Origin: Candidatus Uhrbacteria bacterium CG22_combo_CG10-13_8_21_14_all_47_17
GTDB taxonomy: Bacteria > Patescibacteriota > Patescibacteriia > 2-12-FULL-60-25
Direction of reading: 5' to 3'
Assembly: GCA_002786495.1 (NCBI GenBank)
Contig: PCSZ01000076.1
Coordinates: 28,047 to 67,816, forward strand
Length of the DNA stretch: 39,770 bases
Part shown: piece after piece, positions 14,325-23,088 of the stretch
How positions within the stretch are numbered: the first letter of the stretch is position 1
How the letters are laid out: every line of letters starts with the position of its first letter
The notes under the pieces: model-generated
Seen by the model: the letters and a program-made list of their open reading frames with translations, nothing else
The model's database searches: none
Told to the model about the DNA's origin: nothing
Position numbers and translations under genes: made by a program

Positions 14325-16463
14325 TTACTTTGTTCTTCCATGTCGTAATTTTCTTTCGACCTTCTTCCCCTCTTTCTCCGGCAAGGTGGATTTCCTTGAA
14401 CGTTTTCGCATTTCTTTTCCCAACTGCAAAACTTCATCGCGCAAAATTGCCGCCAGTTCGAACTCAAGATTTTTTGCGGCTTCTTTCATTTCTTTTTCTT
14501 TGCGCTTCCTCACAGTCTCTAAGCTATGTGTCTCCGCTTGCAATTCAAGTTTCAAAATTTCTTTTACATCTTTTTCTTTCACTTCAAGCCCGAGCATCGC
14601 ACGCAAATCATCTTGTGCCTTCAAAATCGTCTTCGGCGTAATATGGTGTTTTTTATTATAGGCCACCTGCTTTGTTCGACGACGATCGGTTTCCGCAATA
14701 GCGCGTTTCATGGAACCTGTCATATTGTCCGCATATAAAATAACTTGTCCGCGCACATTACGCGCTGCACGTCCGATGGTTTGGATGAGAGCCGTTTCCG
14801 AACGAAGAAAACCTTCTTTATCAGCGTCCATAATCGAAACAAGCGAAACCTCCGGAAGATCGAGACCTTCACGAAGCAAGTTCACGCCAACAATCACGTC
14901 ATATGTTCCTTTGCGAAACTCGGAAAGGATCTCAAGACGTTCAACCGTATCAATGCCGGAATGCAAATATTGAACTTTAAATTTCCGCTCTTTCATGAAA
15001 TCCGTGAGATCTTCCGCCATCTTTTTTGTGAGCGTTGTCACAAGAACGCGTTCTTTACGTTTAATCACGGGGGCGATGCGATGCGTAAGCAAATCTTCAA
15101 CTTGGCCGGGATAGCCTTTCCAGTCTGAATAGGTTTTTTCCTCCGTGTCCGACATGGTTTTCACCGGCGGCTTTTTTCCAACAGAAACCGGCAAGACGAC
15201 AACTTCGGGATCAACGAGACCGGTCGGACGAATAATCTGCTCTACAATATGTGCGGAATGCTCGAATTCATATTTCGACGGCGTCGCGGAAACAAACACA
15301 GCCTGACCAACGCGCTCGGTAAACTCGTTAAAAGTGAGCGGACGATTATCCGCAGCTGAGGGCAGTCTGAATCCATGTTCAACCAAGGAAGCTTTTCGCG
15401 CCTGATCTCCATGATACATACCACCGATTTGCGGAATAGTGACATGCGATTCATCAATAACCGTGAGAAAATCATCCGGAAAATAGGAAAGGAGCGTATC
15501 CGGCGGTTCCCCGCGATTTCTTCCGGACAGCGGCTGCGAATAGTTTTCAATTCCATTACAAAAACCAACCGCCTCAATCATTTCAATATCATACTTCGTT
15601 CTTCGTTCCAGGCGTTCCGCTTCCAAGAGTTTTCCTTCTTTCTCAAATTTCGCGAGCTGTCCTTTCAATTCCTCGCGGATCAACTTCACGGCGCGCTTCC
15701 GATTTTTTTCGTTTGTCACAAAGTGTTTCGCGGGGAAAATCCACAAATCTTTTTGTTCACGAAGAACTTTTCTTGTAATTGGATCAAGCCGTTCAATACG
15801 CGTAATGGCGCCACGCGGCGCTTCAATGCGATAAATAAACTCTTCATTCACCGGCATGATCTCGAGCACCTCGCCAAGCGCGCGAAATGTTCCACGCAAT
15901 AAATCCGCATTCGTTCGCGTGAAATGCAAATCAATAAGCCGCTGAAGCGTATCCGCTCGTTTCATGTCTTCACCTATTTCTATATGCAAAACCATGCGCT
16001 GATATTCTTCCGGTGCTCCAAGACCATAAATACAAGAAACGGACGCGCAAATAATGACATCTTTCCGCGTAAGTAAAGCCTGCGTTGCGCTGTGCCGTAA
16101 ACGATCAATCTCTTGATTGATCATCGCTTCCTTTTCTATATACGTATCCGTTCGCGCGATATAAGCCTCCGGTTGATAGTAGTCATAATACGAAACAAAA
16201 TATTCCACCGCATTGTCCGGAAAGAAATGTCGGAATTCATTACAGAGCTGTGCGGCGAGCGTTTTGTTATGCGCAATAACCAATGTCGGCTTTTGCACAT
16301 TCTGAATCACATTCGCGATTGTGAATGTTTTTCCTGTACCCGTCGCACCCAAAAGCGTCTGAAAACGATCCTTTTCTTCCAATCCCTCCGTCAATTGCAA
16401 AATCGCCTCCGGCTGATCACCGGAGGGTTGATATTTTGATTTTAAACTGAATTTATTGGACAT
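14325..16463 (-). CDS. uvrB: excinuclease ABC subunit B
   Basis: A 712-residue damage-recognition helicase of nucleotide excision repair, the partner of UvrA and UvrC (neither is in this window). Near the N-terminus is QPSGDQPEAI, then Walker A GATGTGKT, the beta-hairpin YYDYYQPEAY region and the DESH box with TIPQIGGMYHGD. Helicase motifs V and VI follow (VGVNLLREGLDLPEVSLV; QTIGRAARN). The UVR domain that binds UvrC lies at the end (AKNLEFELAAILRDEVLQL). The frame extends 13 codons upstream, but the ATG at 16463 gives the usual family start. It is monocistronic and divergent from the dus gene. No Shine-Dalgarno site is seen. Confidence 0.97.
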   Translation of the reverse strand: MSNKFSLKSKYQPSGDQPEAILQLTEGLEEKDRFQTLLGATGTGKTFTIANVIQNVQKPTLVIAHNKTLAAQLCNEFRHFFPDNAVEYFVSYYDYYQPEAYIARTDTYIEKEAMINQEIDRLRHSATQALLTRKDVIICASVSCIYGLGAPEEYQRMVLHIEIGEDMKRADTLQRLIDLHFTRTNADLLRGTFRALGEVLEIMPVNEEFIYRIEAPRGAITRIERLDPITRKVLREQKDLWIFPAKHFVTNEKNRKRAVKLIREELKGQLAKFEKEGKLLEAERLERRTKYDIEMIEAVGFCNGIENYSQPLSGRNRGEPPDTLLSYFPDDFLTVIDESHVTIPQIGGMYHGDQARKASLVEHGFRLPSAADNRPLTFNEFTERVGQAVFVSATPSKYEFEHSAHIVEQIIRPTGLVDPEVVVLPVSVGKKPPVKTMSDTEEKTYSDWKGYPGQVEDLLTHRIAPVIKRKERVLVTTLTKKMAEDLTDFMKERKFKVQYLHSGIDTVERLEILSEFRKGTYDVIVGVNLLREGLDLPEVSLVSIMDADKEGFLRSETALIQTIGRAARNVRGQVILYADNMTGSMKRAIAETDRRRTKQVAYNKKHHITPKTILKAQDDLRAMLGLEVKEKDVKEILKLELQAETHSLETVRKRKEKEMKEAAKNLEFELAAILRDEVLQLGKEMRKRSRKSTLPEKEGKKVERKLRHGRTK

Positions 16464-16557
16464 TTTAGCAAAATGAAAATCGGAGCCATCGAAGCGTATC
16501 ACGTTTTTTTCCCCAGTACGACCCTAAGTACTGAGCAAACAAAAATGCACTATAGGC

Positions 16558-16585
16558 TTGTTTTTTCCTCCATTTTCAGTATACT
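16558..16585 (+). promoter_or_regulatory. promoter of the dus gene, leaderless
   Basis: TTGTTT (16558-16563), 16-base spacer, TATACT (16580-16585), then seven bases to the ATG at 16593. The predicted start site falls on or beside the start codon. Confidence 0.65.
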
Positions 16586-16592
16586 CCGCCAC

Positions 16593-17546
16593 ATGATTGA
16601 TTGGAAAACGGTTGCAAAACCGATTGTCGCTTTGGCTCCCATGGCCGACATGAGCGATCTTCCATTCTGCCTCGTCTGCAAAGAAGAGGGCACGCCTTTT
16701 TTGTTCCGCGAAATGGTGAGTTCGGAAGCCGTTGTACGATTCAATCCAAAGACGCTCAAGATAGCGAGCTTTGATGAACGCGAACGTCCTCTTGTTCAGC
16801 AAATATTCGGCGCGAATCCAGATGTGATGGCGGAAGCGGCAAGAATTATTTACGAAAAATACAAACCGGATGCCATTGATATCAATATGGGCTGCCCGGT
16901 ATACAACCTAGTTTCAAATTTTAATGGTGCCGCTTTAATGAAAGAACCGGAGAAAGCGGCTGCCATTGTGCGTGCAATAAAAAAAGCGGTTCCCTGCCCC
17001 ATTTCTGTAAAGACGCGAACGGGCTGGAAGCAGGACACGGATTGTCTTGAGTTTGTAAAAGTTATCGCCGACGCCGGTGCGGATTTAATTTCCATGCATG
17101 GAAGAACGCGTGAGCAGGGATATTCAGGCTCATCAAATTGGGAACGCATCGGCGAAGCTCGTCGGAATGTTCCACAAATCCCCTTCTTGGCGAACGGCGA
17201 TATTACAACACCGGAACTTGCAAAAGACGCTCTGGAAGTCACAGGAGCAGACGGCGTCTTAATGGCTCGCGGTATGCTGGGAAACCCTTGGCTTGCAAAG
17301 CAAGTTTTGCATTACTTGGAAACGGGAGCAAAACTTCCGGATCCTGATATAAAAGAACGTGTTCGTATTGTAAAAAAACACGCTGCGCTTCAAGTCGAAC
17401 ATTATGGCGAACGCGGCCTGATTAAACTTCGTAAACATCTCCCTTGGTATTTTAAACATATGACAGGCTGGAAAGATCTTCGTTCGAAACTCGTTCGCGT
17501 AAACACGCTTGCGGAAGTAAATGAGATATTGGATTCCATTTCATAA
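16593..17546 (+). CDS. dus: tRNA-dihydrouridine synthase
   Basis: A 317-residue FMN enzyme that reduces uridines in the tRNA D-loop with NAD(P)H. The TIM barrel begins with IVALAPMADMSDLPFC. The catalytic segment is INMGCPVYNLVSNFNGAAL, with the conserved Cys as general acid. The FMN-phosphate site shows as LISMHGRTREQGYSG, FLANGDITTPELA and GVLMARGMLGNPWL. Length and motifs fit the DusB branch. The longer open frame upstream is not used, because the promoter puts transcription start at this ATG. It is preceded divergently by uvrB. Confidence 0.94.
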   Translation: MIDWKTVAKPIVALAPMADMSDLPFCLVCKEEGTPFLFREMVSSEAVVRFNPKTLKIASFDERERPLVQQIFGANPDVMAEAARIIYEKYKPDAIDINMGCPVYNLVSNFNGAALMKEPEKAAAIVRAIKKAVPCPISVKTRTGWKQDTDCLEFVKVIADAGADLISMHGRTREQGYSGSSNWERIGEARRNVPQIPFLANGDITTPELAKDALEVTGADGVLMARGMLGNPWLAKQVLHYLETGAKLPDPDIKERVRIVKKHAALQVEHYGERGLIKLRKHLPWYFKHMTGWKDLRSKLVRVNTLAEVNEILDSIS

Positions 17547-17574
17547 AAAAAGAAGGCCCTACTCTCAAAGGATT

Positions 17575-17603
17575 GACAAATAAAGCGTCTTATAGTATTT
17601 TTC
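17575..17603 (+). promoter_or_regulatory. promoter of the 159-residue orphan gene
   Basis: TTGACA beginning at about 17574, a 17-base spacer and TATTTT near 17597 on the plus strand. A leader of about 30 bases with an AGAGG site follows. Confidence 0.6.
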
Positions 17604-17635
17604 GTACCGGTTCATTTACAGAAAAGAGGTTCGTT

Positions 17636-18115
17636 GTGCGTACGTTGTTTAAGTTCATGTCCGCTGTCGCAGTCGCGGCCGCTCAAGGGGTTGTCGATGA
17701 GGCCAAGCTGGTCTTCAGCAACATCCCGAATCAAGTCAAGGAGGATATTCGCGAGATCGAAAGCGACATCGAGCTGATCAAGCGTATGCGCGACAGTTCG
17801 AACCCGAGAACGCTCCGATTGTCGGCGCTCGGCCGCATCAAGAATCCAACCATCCTGCTTCGCTGTTCGCTCGGTGAGTATGACGTAGATTTTGCCCTCG
17901 TTGCCGTACTGCAAATCGAGGACCAAGCTGCGCTTGCCATCATCCAACGATACAGCCCATTCATTTCCGTACGCGAGCGTGCGGAACAACGCTCCGCACG
18001 ATTCCGCTCCGTAAAACCCACTTCGATGCCCACGATGACGCGCGGAAGAAGGGCACTGTCCAACAGCGGACGCGCACGCCTGTTCCCGCTGCGAAGCCAC
18101 CGGACCAATAACTGA
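17636..18115 (+). CDS. orphan protein of 159 residues, function unknown
   Basis: I do not recognise this protein. The start is taken as GTG at 17636 because AGAGG sits six bases before it, downstream of a clear promoter; the open frame itself begins 21 codons earlier. The first 20 residues are mildly hydrophobic (LFKFMSAVAVAAAQGV), possibly a weak membrane or amphipathic helix. The middle is mixed and helical (KEDIREIESDIELIKRM). The last 40 residues are very basic, Arg- and Ser-rich (TRGRRALSNSGRAR), and may bind nucleic acid. G+C is visibly higher than in the dus gene. It is monocistronic with its own terminator. A minus-strand frame covers the same bases but has no start signals. Confidence 0.6.
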   Translation: MRTLFKFMSAVAVAAAQGVVDEAKLVFSNIPNQVKEDIREIESDIELIKRMRDSSNPRTLRLSALGRIKNPTILLRCSLGEYDVDFALVAVLQIEDQAALAIIQRYSPFISVRERAEQRSARFRSVKPTSMPTMTRGRRALSNSGRARLFPLRSHRTNN

Positions 18116-18160
18116 GACCTTTTAACCTCATAGACCTTAAAACGCGCACTTCTTTAGAAA

Positions 18161-18187
18161 AGACCCTCTCTCCAGGGTCTTTTTTCA
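18161..18187. terminator. bidirectional terminator between the orphan gene and the M23 peptidase gene
   Basis: AGACCCT / AGGGTCT arms (18161-18167, 18174-18180) with a six-base loop, followed by TTTTTT on the plus strand and TTTTC on the minus strand. It can end both convergent transcripts. Confidence 0.85.
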
Positions 18188-18207
18188 TAGCAAAACTTTA
18201 AGCCGTT

Positions 18208-19470
18208 TTAGGCACTCGGCAAGAATTGACGGGGATTTGTTGGAATACCATTTTGTCTCACTTCAAAGTGCAAGTGAGCACCCGTTGAAAGCCCCGCCCC
18301 TTGATCTCCCGGAACACCGCCCGAGTATCCAATCACATCGCCTCGCTCGACATAGGTATCCGGTTTCACATTAAACTTTGATAAGTGTGCATAGACGGTG
18401 GCTACTCCGCCCGAGTGTACGATCATAATATAATTCCCGTATTGTGTTCCTGTTCGCGTAAACGCAATATACCCTCCGGCAGCCGCATGAACGGGCGTTC
18501 CCCTTGGTACAGCTATATCAATTCCAGGATGCTCAAAGAGTTTACGAAAAGGATAATCTGGATCATGGAATTCCGTCGTAATACGGCTATGCGGAACCGG
18601 CCAGTTAAGAAGGACATCGCCGCGAGCTAAAGCGCTATCGATAGTATCAAGCTTCGCTTTCAACTTTTCTTCAAGACTTGCGGCCGCATTCGCTTCTTCT
18701 TGCTGCTGCTGGCGTAATTCATACAAAATACGCTGAAACTCGCTTTCCTGCTGCGAGGTCTCCGCTAACAAAGAAGTTTTTGCGGAACGTTCTCCTTCAA
18801 GCTGCATCTGTACCTTTTCAAGGTCAGCTCGCTGCGTTTCAAGCTGCGTTCGATAGGTTTCAAGCTCCGCCTTCTTTTGGTTTAACTCTGAACTCAAGGT
18901 CTTTAAATCCGTCACCGCATCCGTAACATCCGTTTCGATAAAGTTTAGTTGCTCAACACGCGCAAAAAACTCGGAGAGCGAAGGATTCGAAAGAAACGCT
19001 TCAAAGAGGCTTACGCCTTGCGCATCCTGCAACTCGCCTAGAATGGAGCCAAGCGTTTCTTTCTTTCTGGAAAATTGCTGCTCCGCCAGGGAAATCTGTG
19101 CTTCAACTCTTTGCTGTTCAAGCAGGGCTAAATCAATTTGAGCTTTTGTTCGCTCAACGGCAAGCTGTCGCTCTTGAATGCGGTTATCAAGAAGACCCAC
19201 TTCATTTTGTAAAGTCGCTTGCGCATTCGCCTGCTCTTGAATTCTGTCTTTGTATTTGCCGATAACAGCATCGAGCTCTTTCAAGGTTTGCTGTTTTGCC
19301 TTGACTTGCGCGCTAATATCATCAACCTGCTGTTTCGCCTGTCCAACAGCCGCATCGCTCACAGAGCTTGCAGCTCCCGTGTCCGCAAAGACAGCTTGAG
19401 AAGGCCCCCAAACAGCGAGGCCGATCAGAAGCGCAATAAAAAGCGTTCGTGAATACTTCATTACGTTCAT
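18208..19470 (-). CDS. secreted M23 peptidoglycan endopeptidase with long coiled coil
   Basis: A 420-residue EnvC-like wall hydrolase or hydrolase activator. A signal peptide is visible (KYSRTLFIALLIGLAVWG, cleavage after the VFA near residue 29). Residues about 45-290 are rich in Gln, Glu, Lys and Leu, and form a long coiled coil like the one EnvC uses to meet division proteins. The C-terminal LytM/M23 domain has HPGIDIAV (zinc His and Asp) and AHLHFEV (the HxH pair), with VHSGGVATVYAHL between, so the zinc site looks intact. The ATG overlaps the gltX stop in a TAATG arrangement, pointing to translational coupling at the end of the envelope operon. Confidence 0.93.
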   Translation of the reverse strand: MNVMKYSRTLFIALLIGLAVWGPSQAVFADTGAASSVSDAAVGQAKQQVDDISAQVKAKQQTLKELDAVIGKYKDRIQEQANAQATLQNEVGLLDNRIQERQLAVERTKAQIDLALLEQQRVEAQISLAEQQFSRKKETLGSILGELQDAQGVSLFEAFLSNPSLSEFFARVEQLNFIETDVTDAVTDLKTLSSELNQKKAELETYRTQLETQRADLEKVQMQLEGERSAKTSLLAETSQQESEFQRILYELRQQQQEEANAAASLEEKLKAKLDTIDSALARGDVLLNWPVPHSRITTEFHDPDYPFRKLFEHPGIDIAVPRGTPVHAAAGGYIAFTRTGTQYGNYIMIVHSGGVATVYAHLSKFNVKPDTYVERGDVIGYSGGVPGDQGAGLSTGAHLHFEVRQNGIPTNPRQFLPSA

Positions 19471-20945
19471 TATGCCAGCTTTGCTAGTGCTTCGTCGATA
19501 CGCCGTAAAGATTCCTCCTTTTGCAGCACAAAAAGCAGTTCAAATGGGCTTGGAGAGCGCTCTTTTCCTGACAAGGCAACGCGAAGAGGCCAAAGCATAT
19601 CCCCGTTTCCCCAGCCTTTATCTCGGATATACGTTAGCACGGCCGCCTCAAGTGTTCCCACTGATTGAAATTGTTCTTGATCAAAACTGTCGACCAGCGC
19701 GCGCGCGCCGATTAAACGCTCCCGCGCTTCTTCCACGGAAGATTTTTTCCAAGGAAGAATGACGGCTAAATATTCCGGAAGCGCTCCGGTAACTTCTTCT
19801 ACAAATGCCGGCAGCTCGGAAAAAGTTTTAATTCGATCTTGAAAAATAAGTACCGCGCGCGATTTCATATCTGCATCCGCCGGAAGGTCCGCAACAAAAA
19901 GCTCTGCAGTTTCTTTAAACGCTTCCGCCGGCATCTTTTGCAAATATTCTCCATTCAACCAATCAAGTTTTTCGGTGTTGAAAACGGCACCGGCTTTATT
20001 TACCTTTTCAATTTGAAAAACTCCCGCCAATTCTTCTTTGCTAAAGATTTCGCGATCTGCCGTCGGATTCCAGCCAAGTAATGCTACGAAGTTTACAAGC
20101 GCTTCAGGCACATATCCTTTTTTCAGATAATCTTCTACTGCAACGTCGCCCTGGCGTTTTGAGAGTTTGGATCGGTCTGCATTCAAAAGCAGCGGAAGAT
20201 GCGCAAACTCCGGCACGTCCCAGCCCATCGTTTCATAAATGAAAATATGTTTCGGAAGACTTGAGAGCCATTCTTCTCCGCGAATGACATGAGAAATTTC
20301 CATATCATGATCATCACAAGTTGCCGCGAGATGATAGGTAGGAAATCCATCTGACTTGATGATGACCTGATCATCAATTTGCGCCCAAGGAATCTCAACT
20401 TTTCCTCGAATTAAATCTTGCATGGCGATTTTCCCCTCGCGCGGCACTTTTAGACGAATGACGTGCTTTTCTCCGGCAACCGCTCTGCTTTCCGCTTCAG
20501 CCTTGGAACAGTCGCGGCAATGTCCGTCATACATGGTTGGTTTTCCAAGTCCGCGATTAAGATCCGCAAGTTCATCAAGTCGTTCTGTTGTACAAAAGCA
20601 ATAATATGCTGCACCCTTTTCAATCAGCTCATAAGCATATGCAAGGTGTTTCTCTCGACGTTCTGATTGAAGATAGGGGCCGAAGGATCCGTTATCCACA
20701 AGCTTCCCACCTTCAATTGAAACACCTTCGTCGGGCTTAATATCCAGCTTGATAAGAGCTTCATACATGTTCTCAATCGATCCCTCGACGTAGCGCGATC
20801 GATCCGTGTCTTCTACGCGCAAAATAAAAGTTCCAGCGTGCTTGCGAGCAAAGAGCCAGTTATAAAGCGCTGTCCGTAAGCTACCAATATGAAGAAACCC
20901 AGTCGGACTGGGCGCAAATCGTACGCGAACCTTTTTTGATGTCAT
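19470..20945 (-). CDS. gltX: glutamyl-tRNA synthetase
   Basis: A 491-residue class I synthetase that charges tRNA-Glu. The HIGH box reads FLHIGSLRTALYNWLFA and the KMSKS box is DRSKLSKRQGD. A Cys-rich insertion, CFCTTERLDEL...CRDCSKAE (residues about 115-145), forms a zinc site as in many bacterial enzymes. The anticodon-binding domain occupies the last 170 residues. It is unclear whether it is non-discriminating; the partner amidotransferase is not in the window. It lies 13 bases after the WecG/TagA gene and overlaps the M23 gene by one base, so it sits inside the envelope operon. Confidence 0.97.
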   Translation of the reverse strand: MTSKKVRVRFAPSPTGFLHIGSLRTALYNWLFARKHAGTFILRVEDTDRSRYVEGSIENMYEALIKLDIKPDEGVSIEGGKLVDNGSFGPYLQSERREKHLAYAYELIEKGAAYYCFCTTERLDELADLNRGLGKPTMYDGHCRDCSKAEAESRAVAGEKHVIRLKVPREGKIAMQDLIRGKVEIPWAQIDDQVIIKSDGFPTYHLAATCDDHDMEISHVIRGEEWLSSLPKHIFIYETMGWDVPEFAHLPLLLNADRSKLSKRQGDVAVEDYLKKGYVPEALVNFVALLGWNPTADREIFSKEELAGVFQIEKVNKAGAVFNTEKLDWLNGEYLQKMPAEAFKETAELFVADLPADADMKSRAVLIFQDRIKTFSELPAFVEEVTGALPEYLAVILPWKKSSVEEARERLIGARALVDSFDQEQFQSVGTLEAAVLTYIRDKGWGNGDMLWPLRVALSGKERSPSPFELLFVLQKEESLRRIDEALAKLA

Positions 20946-20958
20946 AGTCAGGGGAAGC

Positions 20959-21714
20959 TTAGCGCCATTTCAAAATTTTGTCATGAAAAAAGCGGAGCGG
21001 AAACACAATCGCCGCATTCCAAATACGCCGCCAGCGACGGGGTTCTTGTATGAGTCTCCAAAGCCACTCGAGACCGAATGAACGCATCCATAGCGGAGCG
21101 CGCTGAATGCGTCCCGCCCAAAACGTAAAGGTTCCACCGATGCCGACGATTGCTTTCAATTCAGGGAAGTCTTGTCGATGATTTGCAATCCAGAATTCTT
21201 GCCGCGGCGCTCCAAGCGCAACGAGCAGAATGTCCGGACCGAATTGCATCATGCGCATACGCGCTTCTTCCGTAGCCGCATCTTCTTCTCCTTCGAGAGA
21301 TACGCGCCCTCCTTCTTCCACATGGAGTTGTAATCCCTCATAGCTTTTTTGAATCTCTTTTGCGGCTTCCAAAGCTTCACCCTGTGCACCGCCGAAGAAC
21401 CCGACGCGAAGGCCCTGTTGCCAAGCGTATTGCAAAAGATGCTCCGCAAGTTCCACACCCGTTAATCTTGAAACGGGTCGCCGTAACATTTTTAATGCAA
21501 GCAGTAATCCAAAACCATCAACCGTTCGGGTGTCGGCTTGTCGAATAATTTCTTTGTAGCGCGCATTGCGGCGCGCTTCCAATAATATTTCCGGATTGGC
21601 GGTAATGATCCAAAGACCACGCTTCGTATGCGAAACTTGATCGAGAATCGTCTGTACATTCTCGCCTTCAATCGGCACATTAAATATGCTTGCCGAAACA
21701 ACTCGCTCAGCCAT
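20959..21714 (-). CDS. WecG/TagA/CpsF-family glycosyltransferase (GT26)
   Basis: A 251-residue GT26 enzyme. Family members transfer N-acetylmannosamine or a related sugar onto a lipid-linked disaccharide in teichoic acid or polysaccharide synthesis at the inner face of the membrane. Signatures seen are WIITANPEILLEARRN, RTVDGFGLLLALKML, LRVGFFGGAQGEALEAA, PDILLVALGAPRQEFWI and VGIGGTFTFWAGRI. The basic, Trp-rich C-terminus (LEWLWRLIQEPRRWRR) is typical and probably holds the enzyme at the membrane. The sugar and acceptor here are unknown. It lies between murD and gltX, so cell-surface polymer synthesis is the likely role. Confidence 0.9.
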   Translation of the reverse strand: MAERVVSASIFNVPIEGENVQTILDQVSHTKRGLWIITANPEILLEARRNARYKEIIRQADTRTVDGFGLLLALKMLRRPVSRLTGVELAEHLLQYAWQQGLRVGFFGGAQGEALEAAKEIQKSYEGLQLHVEEGGRVSLEGEEDAATEEARMRMMQFGPDILLVALGAPRQEFWIANHRQDFPELKAIVGIGGTFTFWAGRIQRAPLWMRSFGLEWLWRLIQEPRRWRRIWNAAIVFPLRFFHDKILKWR

Positions 21715-21721
21715 ACGAAGC

Positions 21722-21750
21722 CGAAAATCCGTCGCTCGTTTGGATTTTCG
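21722..21750 (-). other. intercistronic hairpin between murD and the GT26 gene
   Basis: CGAAAATCC (21722-21730) pairs perfectly with GGATTTTCG (21742-21750) around an 11-base loop, eight bases before the GT26 start region. There is no T tract, so it is not an ordinary terminator. It may be a processing or translation-control site, or only chance. Confidence 0.45.
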
Positions 21751-21770
21751 CCTTCATGCGAATGATGAGT

Positions 21771-23087
21771 CTACCGTATTGTTTTGAGAATTTTCTGAAA
21801 TTGCTCTCCTCGATCGAATTCGTTCTTAAATAGGCCGAAGCTCGCGCAGCCGGGAGAGAGCAAAATAACATCGTCTTTTTTTGCCCGGGCGAATAATGTC
21901 CGTACAGCCTCGCGCAACGAATCCACGTCTTGGAAAGAAACCTTCTTGGCAGAAAAAACCTTCACGATTTTAGCATGAGCCGTACCAGGAAGTACAACCA
22001 CGTCAACCCGTGCTCTTTTCAGCACGCCCGCAACCTCCGTAAAATCTAGCTCTTTATCCGCTCCGCCGAAAATAAGATGAATCTTCCCCTGCTTCGCGAA
22101 GGCCTTTATAGCTGCAATTGTTGCATCCGGCGTTGTTGCCGTTGTGTCATTTATAAACTTCACACCGCGCACGGTTGCAACCAGCTCTTGTCGGTTTGCT
22201 ATTCCCGTAAATTGTCTCAGAGCTTTTTTTATCGCTGTCTGAGACACGTTCAATTGAAGCGCAACCGCTACGGCTGCTTCCGCGTTTTTCTCATTATGCG
22301 CACCTAGAATTTTCAAGGAAACACTCTTCACGATTTTGTGTTCAAGACTTCTGGACGTGCCCCAACGATAGACATTTCCAGCCGTGCTCTCCGCATATGC
22401 ATCGAAGCTTTTATCGGAAGGAAGAAGAGCAATGTCTTCCGGTTTCTGATGGCGAAAAATTTGTGCCTTCGCTTCCGCGTACTCAGCCATGTCTTCATAG
22501 GTATTAAGATGGTCGCGCATCAGATTCGTCCAAAGAGCTATCGAAGGAGAAATACCAGCTTCGCCCGTACTTTCAAGCTGCCAACTTGAAAGTTCAAGTA
22601 CAACGATATCCCCTTCTTTCACCTGCGAGAGAAATGTAAGCGGCGAAACTAAAATATTTCCTCCAAGCCAAACACGCCGATACTTGCCTGAAGCCGTCAA
22701 AATATCCGCGAGGAGCGTTGAAGTCGTGCTCTTCCCGCGTGTTCCTGTAATACCAATAACAGGAACCGGGCATTGCTCAAGAAAAAGCGTAATGTCCGAT
22801 GCCAAAGGAATGCCGCGCTTCCGCGCTTCCATGAGCTCACGCGTGTTCTTACGTATTCCCGGATTTCGAACAATGAGATCCGCTTTACGCACATCTTCAA
22901 GACGATGACGTCCAAGAACGAAATGGACGTTTTTATATTTTTTTAACTGCTTCACATTTCCAGCAAGTTCTTTCTCGGTACTCAAATCCGTAACGGTTAC
23001 CTCGTCGCCGCGTTTTGCAAAATAAAGCGCCGCGGAAATGCCACTTCCTCTTGGATATTTCCCCAAACCGAGAATAAGAACCTTCAT
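21771..23087 (-). CDS. murD: UDP-N-acetylmuramoyl-L-alanine--D-glutamate ligase
   Basis: A 438-residue Mur ligase that adds D-Glu to UDP-MurNAc-L-Ala in the cytoplasm. The N-terminal domain starts VLILGLGKYPRGSG and holds the UDP substrate. The central ATPase has ITGTRGKSTTSTLLADIL, a variant of the usual GTNGKTT loop with Arg for Asn and Ser for Thr. VLELSSWQLE and TNLMRDHLNTYEDM follow. The C-terminal domain shows FINDTTATTPDATIAA and LSPGCASFGLFKNEFDRG, both strong MurD signatures. It starts one base after the translin-like gene. The other Mur ligases are not in the window. Confidence 0.95.
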   Translation of the reverse strand: MKVLILGLGKYPRGSGISAALYFAKRGDEVTVTDLSTEKELAGNVKQLKKYKNVHFVLGRHRLEDVRKADLIVRNPGIRKNTRELMEARKRGIPLASDITLFLEQCPVPVIGITGTRGKSTTSTLLADILTASGKYRRVWLGGNILVSPLTFLSQVKEGDIVVLELSSWQLESTGEAGISPSIALWTNLMRDHLNTYEDMAEYAEAKAQIFRHQKPEDIALLPSDKSFDAYAESTAGNVYRWGTSRSLEHKIVKSVSLKILGAHNEKNAEAAVAVALQLNVSQTAIKKALRQFTGIANRQELVATVRGVKFINDTTATTPDATIAAIKAFAKQGKIHLIFGGADKELDFTEVAGVLKRARVDVVVLPGTAHAKIVKVFSAKKVSFQDVDSLREAVRTLFARAKKDDVILLSPGCASFGLFKNEFDRGEQFQKILKTIR

Positions 23088-23088
23088 A

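Noticed and set aside
16440-16475. TGCTAAAAT directly at the uvrB start as an extended -10 box
   Set aside because: It overlaps the ATG itself, so it cannot serve the chosen start; no better uvrB promoter could be picked.
17612-18100. A 162-codon minus-strand frame opposite the 159-residue orphan gene
   Set aside because: The promoter, Shine-Dalgarno site and start all favour the plus strand; the minus frame has no start signals.
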